Assembly: GCA_964007475.1 (NCBI GenBank)
Contig: OZ023274.1
Coordinates: forward strand, 72,427,303 to 72,491,302
Source of the DNA: Hybos culiciformis
Lineage: Eukaryota; Arthropoda; Insecta; Diptera; Hybotidae
Direction: 5' to 3'
DNA: 64,000 nucleotides
Shown here: piece by piece, positions 1 through 13,200 of the stretch
Layout of the letters: the number at the start of each line of letters is the position of its first letter
Position numbering within the stretch: position 1 is the stretch's first letter
Position numbers and translations under genes: made by a program
The notes under the pieces: generated by a model
Database searches by the model: none
What the model was told of the DNA's origin: nothing
Seen by the model: the letters and a program-made list of their open reading frames with translations, nothing else

Positions 1-326
1 TTTTCAGTAACAAGATTCAAACAAATAGTGAATATAGTTAGGAATGAATAGACTGCATGTCATACAATATATTAGGAATTTTTCGTGATTAACAACCGAG
101 TATAAAAATTTTTCCAAAACTAGTCATGAATCCTTGGAAAACGACAAATTACATGCTTAATATCATTTTAATAGCAATAATAAATTCATAAATAAATGGA
201 AATTTTTTTTTACAAAAATTGATTTTTACACTAAAATTGAAGAAGAACTTGTAAAATAATAATAATAATTAATAACTTAGTAATTTTATAGGAGTAATTT
301 TTTTTGATTATAATAGAAAATCTTTG

Positions 327-664
327 CCGTGTTATAACGCCATATGTCATAAGCCTCATAATGGTTTTGACTCAAACGAATGATTCTTAAAACCATAATC
401 GCAAAATTTCTCCAGTTGGCTTTATGACTTTATATGTGGACCAAATAAAATGAAATATAAAGCCTCCATTTCATGTACCTTATTATTTTTTCATTTAACC
501 TTATGAATTCAAAATTTTAAATCTTCAAATCTTTTAGCAAAAAAAAACCTAGTTTTATTATTTTATGACTCAATAAAGTGAGCCATAAAGCCATCCACCG
601 ACATTTGACGATTAAGGCTTTAAGGTTCATTCTTTTGCTTCATGAGAGTGTCGTTATAACACGG
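327..664. mobile_element. MITE-like element with CCGTGTTATAACG ends
   Basis: Seen: CCGTGTTATAACG at 327-339 is repeated inverted at 652-664. Imperfect similarity continues inward, with CATAAGCC/CATAATGGTTTT-like words on both arms. The 338 bp body has no open frame. No clear target-site duplication is visible in the flanks (AATCTTTG / AAACTAAA), so the superfamily is not assigned. Similar words recur at 61124-61193. Confidence 0.72.
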
Positions 665-1146
665 AAACTAAAAAATCAATAAAATTTACAAAAAATAATT
701 TGACTAATATTTTCAGAAACTAAATGTTCTATGTATGTTACAAGTGTTTTTCTTAAAAAGGCGGGAAAGGTTTACATTAATATCGTTATATTTAGCATAC
801 TTAGCATACTGTTTGCTTTTTAACAAATTTAAAGCTATTTTAGTGAGCTTCTCATTATTGAAGAAACAATTTAATCATATTTAATGAATTTGATTATTAA
901 TGATTTTATTAATTTGTTGAACATAAAAATATAATTATAATAATTTTGAATAGTTGTAAGTTACTTTTGTCGGCAAAAAAAAAATATATATACATATAAT
1001 TTTTTTTAAATTATGTATATTTGGAAATAAAACTCTTTAAATAATAAACAAGAAATTATATTATATTAAGTATATTAAACGTTATTTAAGTACTAAATCA
1101 AAATAAAAAATTAATTAATTGTAATATTGATTAAGGATTTTCTTAC
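665..1146. other. Gene A intron downstream of exon 2
   Basis: This follows the GTAAGA donor of exon 2 on the minus strand; only A+T-rich DNA is seen. With 1-326 and the 327-664 element it forms the start of the next gene A intron, which leaves the window. Confidence 0.5.
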
Positions 1147-1230
1147 CCAAGTAATCGGGCCTCCTCGGCAGTGTGTGTTGGAGCTGACGGCATCTTTGTG
1201 TTCAGTGCCTTACCAGTTTTGTCCCGATCT
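1147..1230 (-). CDS. Second coding exon of gene A
   Basis: Seen: an 84 bp minus-strand segment bounded by a clear acceptor (TTTATTTCAG|A, AG at 1232-1231) and donor (TTGG|GTAAGA, GT at 1146-1145). It is markedly richer in G+C than its surroundings. In the phase set by exon 1 it gives one completed arginine codon, 27 codons without a stop, then two bases for the next exon. The peptide contains KMPSAPTHTAEEARLLG. It is hydrophilic and has no recognisable domain. The other two frames are less attractive: one hits a stop within ten codons. Agreement of both splice sites and phase with the exon at 16106-16317 makes this the next coding exon of the same gene. A small exon in between with compatible phase cannot be excluded by eye. 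The gene continues beyond the left edge of the window. Confidence 0.8.
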
Positions 1231-4200
1231 CTGAAATAAATACTATAAACATGCAAGCAAAAAGTTTTTCAATGTTTTTTTTTTAACTTAAAAACTATAA
1301 AATTTTACAATCTAATGTTGTTACTTAAATAATTAAAAAAAAAAAATTTAATTCAACAAGAAGAAATTGCGAGAAGAGAAAGAGAATTTTTAAAATAGTA
1401 AAAAAAATATCACATTTTTATCTTCAATTTTAAAAAATTTATGAAATAAATGATTGCAAAATTTACATATAAAATATTTTAGTTGAGATTTTTTTTTTTT
1501 GCGAGAAATAAAATATTTTATGTTTTCGGACTTTAATTTATTTTCAATTCAATAAACAATTATATATAGTAAATACACCGGTTCCGGTTGTAATTTTCTA
1601 TTTATTTAAAAAAAATGTTTACTATTTATTTTTGTTTATATTTGTTTTATTACTGAAGGTGAAAAAACATGATATTTTATTACCCTATATTATTTTCTTA
1701 GATGTTTCGAATTTTTTTGTTTTTATAAAAAAAATAAATTATTATTTAATTTTATTAATAGCGCAACAGAGAAAAATTAACAATATTTTACAAAGAAATT
1801 ATATATTTTAATTTAATTTAAGCTTAAATATAAATTAACTTCTAGTAAATATGTTAAAAAAAAAAAAGTTTGATGAAACACATAAATTAGTTCAAATATC
1901 GTTAGAATAGTAATAATTACAGAAGTAGTAAAAACAAAATTGTAATTAGTAGAAAAATTTAAGATCTATGACTAATGCAAAACACCTGTGAATTGAAGTT
2001 CGATCGTAAAAATCAATATAAATCTTATTTTTCTGAAAGTAGAATTGCATAATAATTTCATTGATTTGAATGATCAAATCTAAATTCGTTATAATAACAT
2101 TAATAATCGCTCTACGATTGTCGTCAAATTTTGTCATGCCAAAAATAAGTTAAAAAAAATATGTCTAAATCACTTCCAGTTCTAAACTCCATTAAACTGA
2201 GTCGTAATATAAATTGATTTCATTAAGTTTGTTTTATTTATATGTATATATTTATTTAAAATTTTTTTATTTCAAATACTTGATGTTTTTTACAAAAAAA
2301 CAATCTCTTTGATAATGGTGATAGAATAATTTATTCAATTAATATACATAATTTTGATACTGATCTTTACCTAAAACGTAATATTTTGGCTCTAATCCAA
2401 AATTATGCTACAGATAAATTTGCTTTTAGAATATTAGGTACAAGAATAGTTATAAAAGTATGTCAAAGACAATGGCGCCAATTAACTATAGTTTTTAACA
2501 AAAAAAAAACAAATATCAAAAATTGATATGTTTACAAAAACGTGCATTAAAAAACTTTTTCATTCAAAAAAAAAAAATTTTTTATAAGATACTTATATTT
2601 TATGCTGTAACTCACATTTCAAAAAGAATGAATATATAAATGAAATGTATACAAGTTTTTTTTTTGTTTTTTAAAGATTCTACAGGAAAACAACATTAAT
2701 GTTAAAATGAATGACATTACACACATAATATTTACTGCAATTCGAACATGGAACACGGAACATCGAACATCAACGAATAAAAATTAACAACAACTGAGCA
2801 GGCAAACAAATAAATAAAAAAAAATAATTAGAAAAAAAATGAAATACGCTTGTTTTAAGATACAAAGTGGATATTAAAAAGTTATGAATCAATGATTATA
2901 ACTACGATTGCTTATCGGACCAAATGATAGATAGTGGCAATAAAACAATGTGTTTTTAAATCAAATTTTAAATCTGATCAACAATAATATTTCTTTAATT
3001 ATTATTTAATTATAAATTTTTCCTCCCTTTTTTTTTTTTTTGAAAGATACAAAACATTACTATAATATACTTTGTGATAAATTGTCTTGTTATATTTATT
3101 GACACTTATAAGTTATAATCATTATTTGACGGTACATAATTTATACCATTAAAGTACATTATTTTTATTTTAAAGATAAAATAGAAAAATATATTTTAAT
3201 TGAAAATATGTTGTTTTCATTTTCAATTTTATTTTTCAAATCCCTTCACACACATTATTCTTCCTTGGCATAATTTTTAACAATCTTTATGATTCAGGTC
3301 ACAAATCTCAATGCAGTTTTCATTTTTCGTATAAATGAATAAAAAAAAAAAAAATTATATTCATTTTATATTTTAGTGTAGCATGACATTTTGTCCATCT
3401 GTTTCTGAAACGCTTTTCATCATTTCGGATCATGAACATGGGCAAAAAAAAAATTATTTCTATTATTTCACGTTGATGTTCTAGTTCTTTTGGCTTTTTT
3501 TTTTTAAGTATTTTATGCGGTTTTTATATAAAAAGTTAAATTAATGTTAATTTAACCTAATTCTTCTGTGATGACACCATGAAAATAATATGCTTCATAT
3601 TCCATAAAGTAATTTTGTTCAAAAGATTTATTTTAATTTTTCCCAAAAAGTAATATTAGAGAGATGTTTATTTAAAGTATTTAAATAAATTAATATTGAG
3701 ATAACACGAGAAGTAGTCACATTTCCAAAAAATATTATAAAAATTTTAATTTAACTCCATCTTAAGAGACTGATTTTATAAAAAAAGAACTGAAAATACA
3801 AGGGCTTAAGAGTTAAGAACTCAGCCTATATTAAAGTAAGTTTTTAAGTCACTTTTAATTATATATAATTAATTATTTTATATATATATGTACACAATAT
3901 ATCTTAATGTGAGTTTTTGATATCATTTAAAAATACTGATAACATAGAAATTGTCGTTTGTTACAGATTTTCTTTTCATTCAAATCCCATATAATAAGCC
4001 ACAAAATTATCATGTGTGCATAAAAGATATTTTATTGCGTTTTTTTTTTTTCAATATTTTTAAAGTAATTTATATTCGCGCACAGAATTATTTAATATCT
4101 TTAAGCTTATAAGCTTAAAAGGAAATAAGTTTAGTTCGTTTCTAAGACATCATGCATCAGAACGTGAATTATTTATGAACGAATTTTATTTATTGTTTCT

Positions 4201-7200
4201 ATACTTACATACTGTATTTATATTATATAAATAGATATTATTACATAATTATATAATATATGCTGCCTAGTATGATACATTCGTAGAAAAGTTTTTATGT
4301 TTTCCAAAAACAAATTTAAATAAAATAATAAGAATAATTTAAAGAGCAGATGTCATAAAAACTTTTAAAACCCTATTTTAGAAGAAAATTTTTTATTCTA
4401 GATTTTTAGTGAAAGTAATTTTTATTTATTTTTAGTTTTAATTAATTAAGTACAAGGTAAAATAATTGTGTAGGATGAGAGGATGAGAGTGTGTAATTTT
4501 CAATTTCATTTTGTATGTAGTTTACACTTTATTATGTTTTTTTTTATTATTGTAGAAAACAATTTTAATTAACACTTTGTCAACAATTTTTAAAAGTATA
4601 ATTTGTATAGTATCTTTTATTAGAAAGATAAGCGGAAATTTCAATTAAGTTTTAACTGATAATAGTGTTGATAAATAACAAAGCACAAATTGTAACAATT
4701 TGTATATTATGTAAATAGTTAAATATAACATTCAAATAAGTATCTTCTATATGAAATGAGTACAAAAACTATATCTAAATAATTTTATCTTACTTAAAAA
4801 GTGTCGAATAAATAAAAACATTAAAATAAAGGTTTGAGAATTTTTATTATTTTCCAGTATACACCACAATTTTATTTTAATCTTTAGTGCTTTTTATATA
4901 TTCTAAGTACAATCATTGTTCCTATAGTACCTATAAATATGACTTATATACTCTTAGCAGCTTTTTTAATTACTTTCCCAACATATAAGCCTTATCTGTA
5001 ATAATTATCGAATTATATTTACAATAAAATAGACAATATTATAAATTTAAAAAGTGTAGATATTTAAGAAAAAAAATATTTTTTTTTGTTAAGTAATTTG
5101 TTTTCACAATTTTAGAATATACTTGTAAAGTATAATAAAGTGCAACGATCACAAATTATCGTCTTAAATTAATTAGCATTCTTCAATTATTTGTTTCTTA
5201 TTATTGTTTCTAAAAATAGTTGATTTTAATATTTACTTTTTATTATACAAGTCTCATTCAAATAACCCTCCATGAATTTTATTATAACTTATTTTATAAA
5301 ATGTGTTAATAAGAAAAAAAAAAAAAAAACTGTAACTTGCTAAATTTGGATAAATCCAGATTAACAAAGCTAATAATAATCATTATTTTTTTTTTGTTTT
5401 CTACAAAATGTTTCTTTTGCTTTCAGTTTAAAAAAAAGTATAAAGCGGAGTGTATGAATACACAACATCACATATTAAAGTACATAGTATATCTCACAAT
5501 AATAATAATAATAATAAGCTTTTAAAAATTCACAGTTTCAAATTTATTTCTTGAAATAATTACCATAATATTTTCGGACCATTAGTTTTAAGTATAATTA
5601 TTTAGAAATTAATGAGATATATTATATTTACACTGGTTACACAATTATGTTTAGTTAAAATGTATATAAAAAGTAATAAAAAAATGAGGTGGTGAGATTA
5701 TACTTCGAATGATCTCTAACTCTGTGGACTTCAGAAACAACTAAAATATTTATTTCAATAAGAAATTACATATTTTTTTAGTTTGTTAATATATTTATTT
5801 AAATATTGTTAGTTTATAATTAACTAAACATATTGTTAAGCGAATATGTAGGTACTCTAGAAATATTTTCCAATTTTTTTAACCATTAATTAAAGATAAT
5901 TAAAACTAGAATTGTAGATAAATTGAAGAAAGTTTTTCTTACATATACTTATAATAATGTTATAAAGAGAGAAGAACTATGATTGATTGATAGGATTTTT
6001 GAAAATTCAGAGTATTATCGCAGTATGCAGCACGAGACTGGTTGTATAAAAAAAATTCCATTATTATCCCATATAATCAAACGAGGCTATTATTCTTAAA
6101 ATTAATTTTTTTTTTGTACAAATTGTAGTCCTAGTTTTTTTCATGTATTCAATTATTTGGTGAATATTATAATTATAATTAAGGTAAATAGAAATCAAAA
6201 AGTTAAAGAAATTTAATTAACTTGATAAAAAAAAATTCTTATCCTTTTTACTATGCATGGAAAGTTTCTTTTCAGAAAAAAAAAATAAATAAATAAAGCA
6301 AATTACTTGGAAATAAAAATAATAAAATTAATGTGAATATTTTCAGGCTATTCGTGATAAATTTAACTTCAAAACAAAATTCAATCTAAAACTTTTGATT
6401 CATTTTTCGTCTCCTGAGGTAATTAATTCACATAAAAATTTGCCTTTTTTAGCCCGTTTTCCATAAAAAAATGAAAAATAGAATCCTTTCAATTTCTGTC
6501 TATCCGTCTGTCTGGGCGCAGAAAATGGATTTCCGTGAAAATTGATATATGAGTTGAAGTCAATTAAAGAAATATATAAACAAAGTTTGGCTCCGATTAT
6601 GACTAAGGACTGAAAGCCCATTTAAATGAAAATTGGTTCAAGAACAGAGAAAATAAAAAAAATGTTCCAAAAATATTTTAAATCTAAATGTTGAAAGCGG
6701 GCTCTATACTTCATTTATGAGGTACTGTTCTATATTTTTTTTTCTTAGAGTTTATGATTAAAGATAACAAACAATTTGTTCTAAAATAATTTTTAAAAAA
6801 ATAAATATTTGTTAAAAATTGTTTTACTAATATGGAATTCTAATCAATCAGCGTTTTATAACTTTCATTTTCAATATTGACATTATGATTCTAGGTACAA
6901 TAATTGAATATAAAAACGGGAATGACAATTCCAAAAATACAAAAAATTGACAGATCAGGGGATAAAAATTAAAAGGTGAATGAAATTAAATTAAAAAAAA
7001 AAAAAAATTGTATTCAACTCTGGATAAATGTGGTTTCTTCTGGTATCAACTGGTTTTAGTTATAAATTGTATTTATATTCATTTTTTAACAAAATAGTCA
7101 TTTTGTTTACAATTTTTGCCTGTCTTTTATCTACTTTTTTTTTTTAATTTTAACTTTTTATGATGAACAAAACATGGTAGATTGGAAATAAGAAGACAAA

Positions 7201-10200
7201 TAATGAAATATAAAAATTTCATCATAAATGGAATTTATAAGTATAAAATACACTGAGAGCAATGTGAGAATTGTTGGCTGAAACATAAGCTTTCGTTTCT
7301 TTAAGATGTTGAAGTTAAATTTAAAATTTTTTTAACAAATTCATAATTTAATTATTTGCTATCCAATTATCCTAAAACGTTAAATATTTGACTTGTCATA
7401 TTTTAAAATTATTCAAGCTTTGCATCTATTAGTAGGAAAAAACTATTGTGACGATTATATAATAATACTATTTTTTTATAGCTATATTATAATTTCCCTT
7501 TTTTAAAAATTAGTTACCCAGCAAAAAAAAAATGTAGATACCTACATAGAAAATTTTCCAACTTATTGCGTGTTTAAATTTCCATTTTTGTCCACTATTA
7601 ATCTTATTTCTTAAAATAGTTTTTTTTTTTTTTTATATTTTTTATCAAGCAGTAAATTCAAATTTAATTGAGAAGTATAAAATATTTTTTTTTATTTAAG
7701 CCAGTAGTGGTTAACAAATTTTCAGTCGCGACATATATACAGTATATATAAATGAATAAATAATTTAGGAATTATCTCTTCTTTTTTTTTAACATTACCA
7801 GACATTTTGGTCTTCTAATTCATTAAATTAATAAATTAGATAAATTTTTTTAAATTATTCATAAGGAATAATGTTAGCATGTCGGCAAAAAATAATTCAA
7901 ACCTTTAATTTATTAAGTATATTGATTTTGCGATATGTAGTTTAATGACTTCAGTATGATACCACTTTCTAATGTGTTTCAGAGAGAGCAAAACATATGT
8001 GTACACATTCGAACTAAAATATATGGTTATCCAAAAACCAATATTTGAATTTAAATTGTTCATATTTTATGTACATGAACCCATGTCCGCAGGCCTTACT
8101 TATGAAGATACTATTTAATTATTTAACATTTGCAGCATACATTTAATTAAATTTATGTATAAACAACATAATATTCGTAAAATATGTATGTTTAAAATTT
8201 ATTTTGTTTTGTAAATAATTTCTCAAAACATGCAAACAGCGGAATTTGTAAAAAAAAAAAAAAAGCTTGAACAAGAGTATCGACTACTCGTTTTTTTTTT
8301 TTTTTTAATATGAACAGTAAATAGTGGCAAAAAATATGTAAATAATAAATAAGAATTATAAAAATAAAAAATATAATATGTAAATAAAATATATTCAACT
8401 TTCTTGAGTGGTTCAAAAGAAACAAAAAAAAAATTTTATATGTACCTGTATAAATTTTAATGGAAGAATTAAAGGTTCAACCTTGAAATATATTTTTCTC
8501 TTTATGTTTTCCCAGCTCATTGTAATAACCTCGTTCTTATTTATGTGAAAAACTAATATTTATGTGTACACCTATTGTTTAATCATTAAAAAAATAAAAT
8601 AAAATACTGTGTAGTTGGATATTCCATTTTTCAGTTTTGAACGTAACAATATTTTTTTTTATAAAAATCTTAAAACATTTAACTGACATTTATAAATATA
8701 TAGTTTAATATTATTGGACTGTGAAAAAAAATTTTTCGTTTCATTATTTATTCATTTTTAAAAATTTTTTAAAGTAAAATAATGTGTCCTTTCACACGAT
8801 GGTAATAAAAACTTTCCAAATATCGTTTAATGGATATGAAAAAGAAGTTGAATAAAAAATTCGAAAACCAAATGAAATAACTAAAGAACTTATTTAAGTG
8901 ATAACTTGGAGATAAATTGATCAATCGCTAAAATGTGAAAATAGTATTGGTAAGGTTAGGAATAAGATGTTCATTATACTTAAAGCGCCCAATTTGAAGT
9001 AAGTATTTTTCCTTTTTGCGGCATTGAAACAAGATATTTTAATTATGAATAAAGCATACATTTTAATACTAGGTATATTCTTATAAATTCACTAATTTTT
9101 CGTAAGAAATATGTTTTAGAAAATTATTATGTCAATAATGAAATAATTTTCAGGTCATTAAATGTTTTAAAATATAATTATGTTAAATTGATGAGTTCTT
9201 TTTTTTTCTTTTATATTGATTAAATCTGACTAATAATCGAAAATTAAATTCATATGAATTTATTTATCAATTCAGCAAATAATATTTTGGAAAAGCATAA
9301 TATAATGACATTGGATATTGGAAAATTTTTGTTTAATTTTTAAGTATACTGCAGTATGAATTTTTATTCTTGCACAAAAAAAAAAGTTAAAAAAATATAA
9401 ATATTCATTTTTTAATATTATTATTCCTGTCTATTCCATATAAGTACACAAAAGTTGTTGAAACAATATAAAATTTGTTTTAATCATGAAAGAATTAAAC
9501 TTTAATTTATATAGATCTAAATTTTAGGTTTGTTTTTTGCAGCTAAAATTTTAATAAGATGTTTCGTGACAAAAAGTCAATTTCTAATAGTATAAAAATA
9601 TTTAAATAAGTATACCTACCTATGTAAATATTTATTTTTTCAATTTTATATAGATACCAAAAATTATGGGTTGCCAAATAATTTACAGTTTGCATAAAAT
9701 AGTTTAAGAAGAATTTAGAAAATTCTATTGAATATAATGATGTCGTCCTTCCAAAAAAAAAATTATTATAATTTTAAAACTTATTAGTACATAACTTTCA
9801 TATAATAAAAAAAAATAAAAATCAAAATTGTTGTAATTCTGATTTTCGTATATATACACACTCTTGTGGTTCAATTCAATAAAAAATGTAACCTAACTAA
9901 ATTTAGCCACCAAGAATGAATTTCTTCACAAACAGATCTATGTTTTGGCGATTTCTAAATTAAAATTTCCTTTTTTTCGATTCATGACTTTAAAAAAAAT
10001 CATTTTTTAATATAATTTAATAATAATAATAAAAGCTCTAAAATGTTATCTTATAACATTAACACGCAATATTTTTTAGGGTGGAGATATTTTTTTTTCT
10101 CTAAATATTTTCCTAAATTATTATCACCTTTTGGAAAGTACATATAACAAAATTGAATGAAAATATAATGCTTTCAAAGGAAAAGACATCATGGAACAGA

Positions 10201-13200
10201 AAAATCGTCGTCATAATCATTTTCAATTAATTTTATCAATTTTTTTTCTCTCTCTTGGTAATTGAATTAAATTTTGGGTAGGTGTAGCAAAATAAGTGTA
10301 TAAGTACATAATAAAATAATATTTTGTTGAAAAGAACAATTTTGAATTATTTTAACGTTATTTCTCATAAAAATTATTATTATCATAAAAAATATTTTGG
10401 GAATTCGACAAACAGAAACTTTACTTTCAAATTTAGATAGAAAAAATAATTATTTTGATATATTTCTAAGACATTATAATTACAATTCAAGGAATAAAAT
10501 ATTTGCTGGCAGTAGTTTTTCATTTTAAGATTCGGGTTATTATTATTAAATAGTAAGAATAAAATGTGTGGATTTTTTGCTTACATAGATATAAGTCATT
10601 ATTTATAATAGTATACTAAACTTATTCCAACAAAATTTAAAAATTTAATACATAATTCTGGTTGGTACCATAACACGTTTGTATTTTTATATTTTTCTTA
10701 CAAAAGTAATATAATTCCGTAGGGTAAATATAGACTTACATAATATTATTAATTTAAGTGGAATGATAAAATACGCGTTATTTTTACTTTCATCAAATAA
10801 AAAAAAAAAAAAAAATTCTTGATGTGTATACGATACGTATATTAATTGTGATACATAAATATTTTATTTTCATGTTTCTACATTTATATAAATATATTTT
10901 TATGTAGAAAATAATATTGGTCATAAGCAATATAAAAAATTTATTATATTACATTATTTAACTTCTCATTTACATTATTATAATATTTTATTTGAAGGAA
11001 AAATCTTTTTCTAAGTCAAACAAAATAAATAGAAAGAAAGCAGAATTTTATTATAACTTATTCAGAATTGCAAAGCACAATTATGTTTCCACTCAGCCTA
11101 AATATAACTAAATTAGTTAAATGAACAACATTATGTCGTTTATAATTATAAATAAACGAACAAACCGAGGTAATAAGTATGTAAGATAAAATCAGTGTAG
11201 GTTGAGTTTTATTATAATTATTATTTTTAAATTATATTTTTTTTTGCATTGCAAATCTCCAAAAAGTAATCTGGATTTTCCTTATATAAAATGGTAAATA
11301 AAATAATTGAGTGAATTATACATCCTTAAGACTTAATGAATAAATTTTGTTATTCATTTTACTATACACTTAATGGCTTATAGATGTAAATAATATATAA
11401 AAAAAAAAACATTTTACTAAGTATTTATAATTTGTGAGCCTCATGACCTCTTTGTAGTGTCCAAACATCTAGTTAAATAATATTTATCAAAAAAAAAAAG
11501 AAGAAAAAAAGTTATTCCATAGGGTAATGAATTTGATTATTATCATTATGACTAATGTCATGATAATTTTATATTAATTATTTCTTTTTTTTTTGTCATG
11601 ATGTACGCAGATATAATATTGTAAATGTATCTTCCAGAAATTAAATTTTAATCAAATTTCCAATGTTTACATAATATGTACTATATACTTATGTTAAATT
11701 ATTTTTTTCATTTCATTTTGAATACACACAAAATGGCTAAGTATATGTGTGTAGAAAATATTTTTTTACAAATGTATCTCATCGATTACACTTGCACCAT
11801 AATTATTTCGTAAGTAGGTCAAGTTTGTTTTTTTTTTTTTTTTGCAATTACATTCGAACTACACTATCCTATTAATATGAGTAATTGAGTATAAAATAAA
11901 TTATTTTTTGTATGAATAAGGATAATAAAAATAAGAATTGTATATCATGAAAACAAAAAAAAAGGATTCGTTAATTTTATATGATGACACTTTGGAATAC
12001 ATGTTTATCACTAGAAAAACAAACAAAATGATACCTAACAAATATTTTATTTTCCCTATAGATTAATTTTAAATATAGTAAATCCTATAAATTATTATGT
12101 AATCATTGTTTGACTTATTTGGACAAACAAAAACCAATCATCCACCCAGAAGGTTACAAAAGGACAAAATAAATATATATAAGTAGGTAAGAAAAAAAGA
12201 AATACAATGTACTTAAAGGATATTATGTATGTATATATTGTATAAATACATAAATAACCTAAAAATTTTCTTCTTAAAGAAAATTAAATGAATAAATTTT
12301 TGAATTTTTTGGTTATAATAAATTTATGTACTTATGTACATACATTACATAAATACCTACTACACATATCTACAAGTCTACATGATTCAAAAAAAAAAAA
12401 AAAAAACAGAAAATAAAAAACAAATGGGGAAGTTAATTGCCAAAATTTTCTTTTTGAAAATTTTATTTAGATTAGCAACTTTTTGTTATCTAAAAGAAAA
12501 AAAAATTTAATAAAATTGTAATAGTAAAATGAAAATTAGAAAATTTTTTACTTGTTTTTTTTTCTCTTCCACATAATTAGGTATGTACATTGTACATTAC
12601 ACTTGTAAAAAATAAATTTATTTTGGAGCCAGATAAAAAGAAAAAGAAGAAAGAAAAAAAAAAAAAAAACAAATTTCTTGATAATTTTTTCAAATGACAT
12701 AATAGTTAATAAAAGATTAGAATAAGAAAATATTTCAATATTAAAAAATTTTATCAATTGTATTTCAAAAAGATTATTCCTCTTAAATTTGCCGCCGCCG
12801 GTATAGTAAAAGCTTAAAATATTTTTTATCAACATTTTTATTTTGAATATAAAAATTTCATTTATTTTCACACATGTCACGAAAACGATATAAGGTACTT
12901 CCTATACCTATACTATTTATATGCCGGAAATTAGAATTTATGGAACGAAGAAAAATTAATTTTTTTTCCTTCTAAATACTATCATATTATATCCCTATAC
13001 TAAGAAAAATTCTGTAAACTATAAACATTTTTCATTTTTGGCTCTTAAAGTTTTAAAAGTGGCATTTTCAAGAATAGTATTAATAATTTAATGAATAAAA
13101 ATTCTTTTATAAATTATAAAATTTTCAATATTCATTGTGTTTTTCTTTTGAAAATTCTAGATATTTCAATTTTTTAAGTGCTTCTTTCTTTGATTTTTAG

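Noticed and set aside
6400..6621. 73-codon minus-strand frame with SAPRQTDRQK
   Set aside because: This comes from a GTCTATCCGTCTGTCTGG stretch typical of repetitive debris; no inverted ends or target duplication could be found, so no element is called.
12548..12880. 110-codon minus-strand open frame
   Set aside because: It is made mostly of F, K, I and L from A/T homopolymers, with no splice sites or domain; a chance frame.
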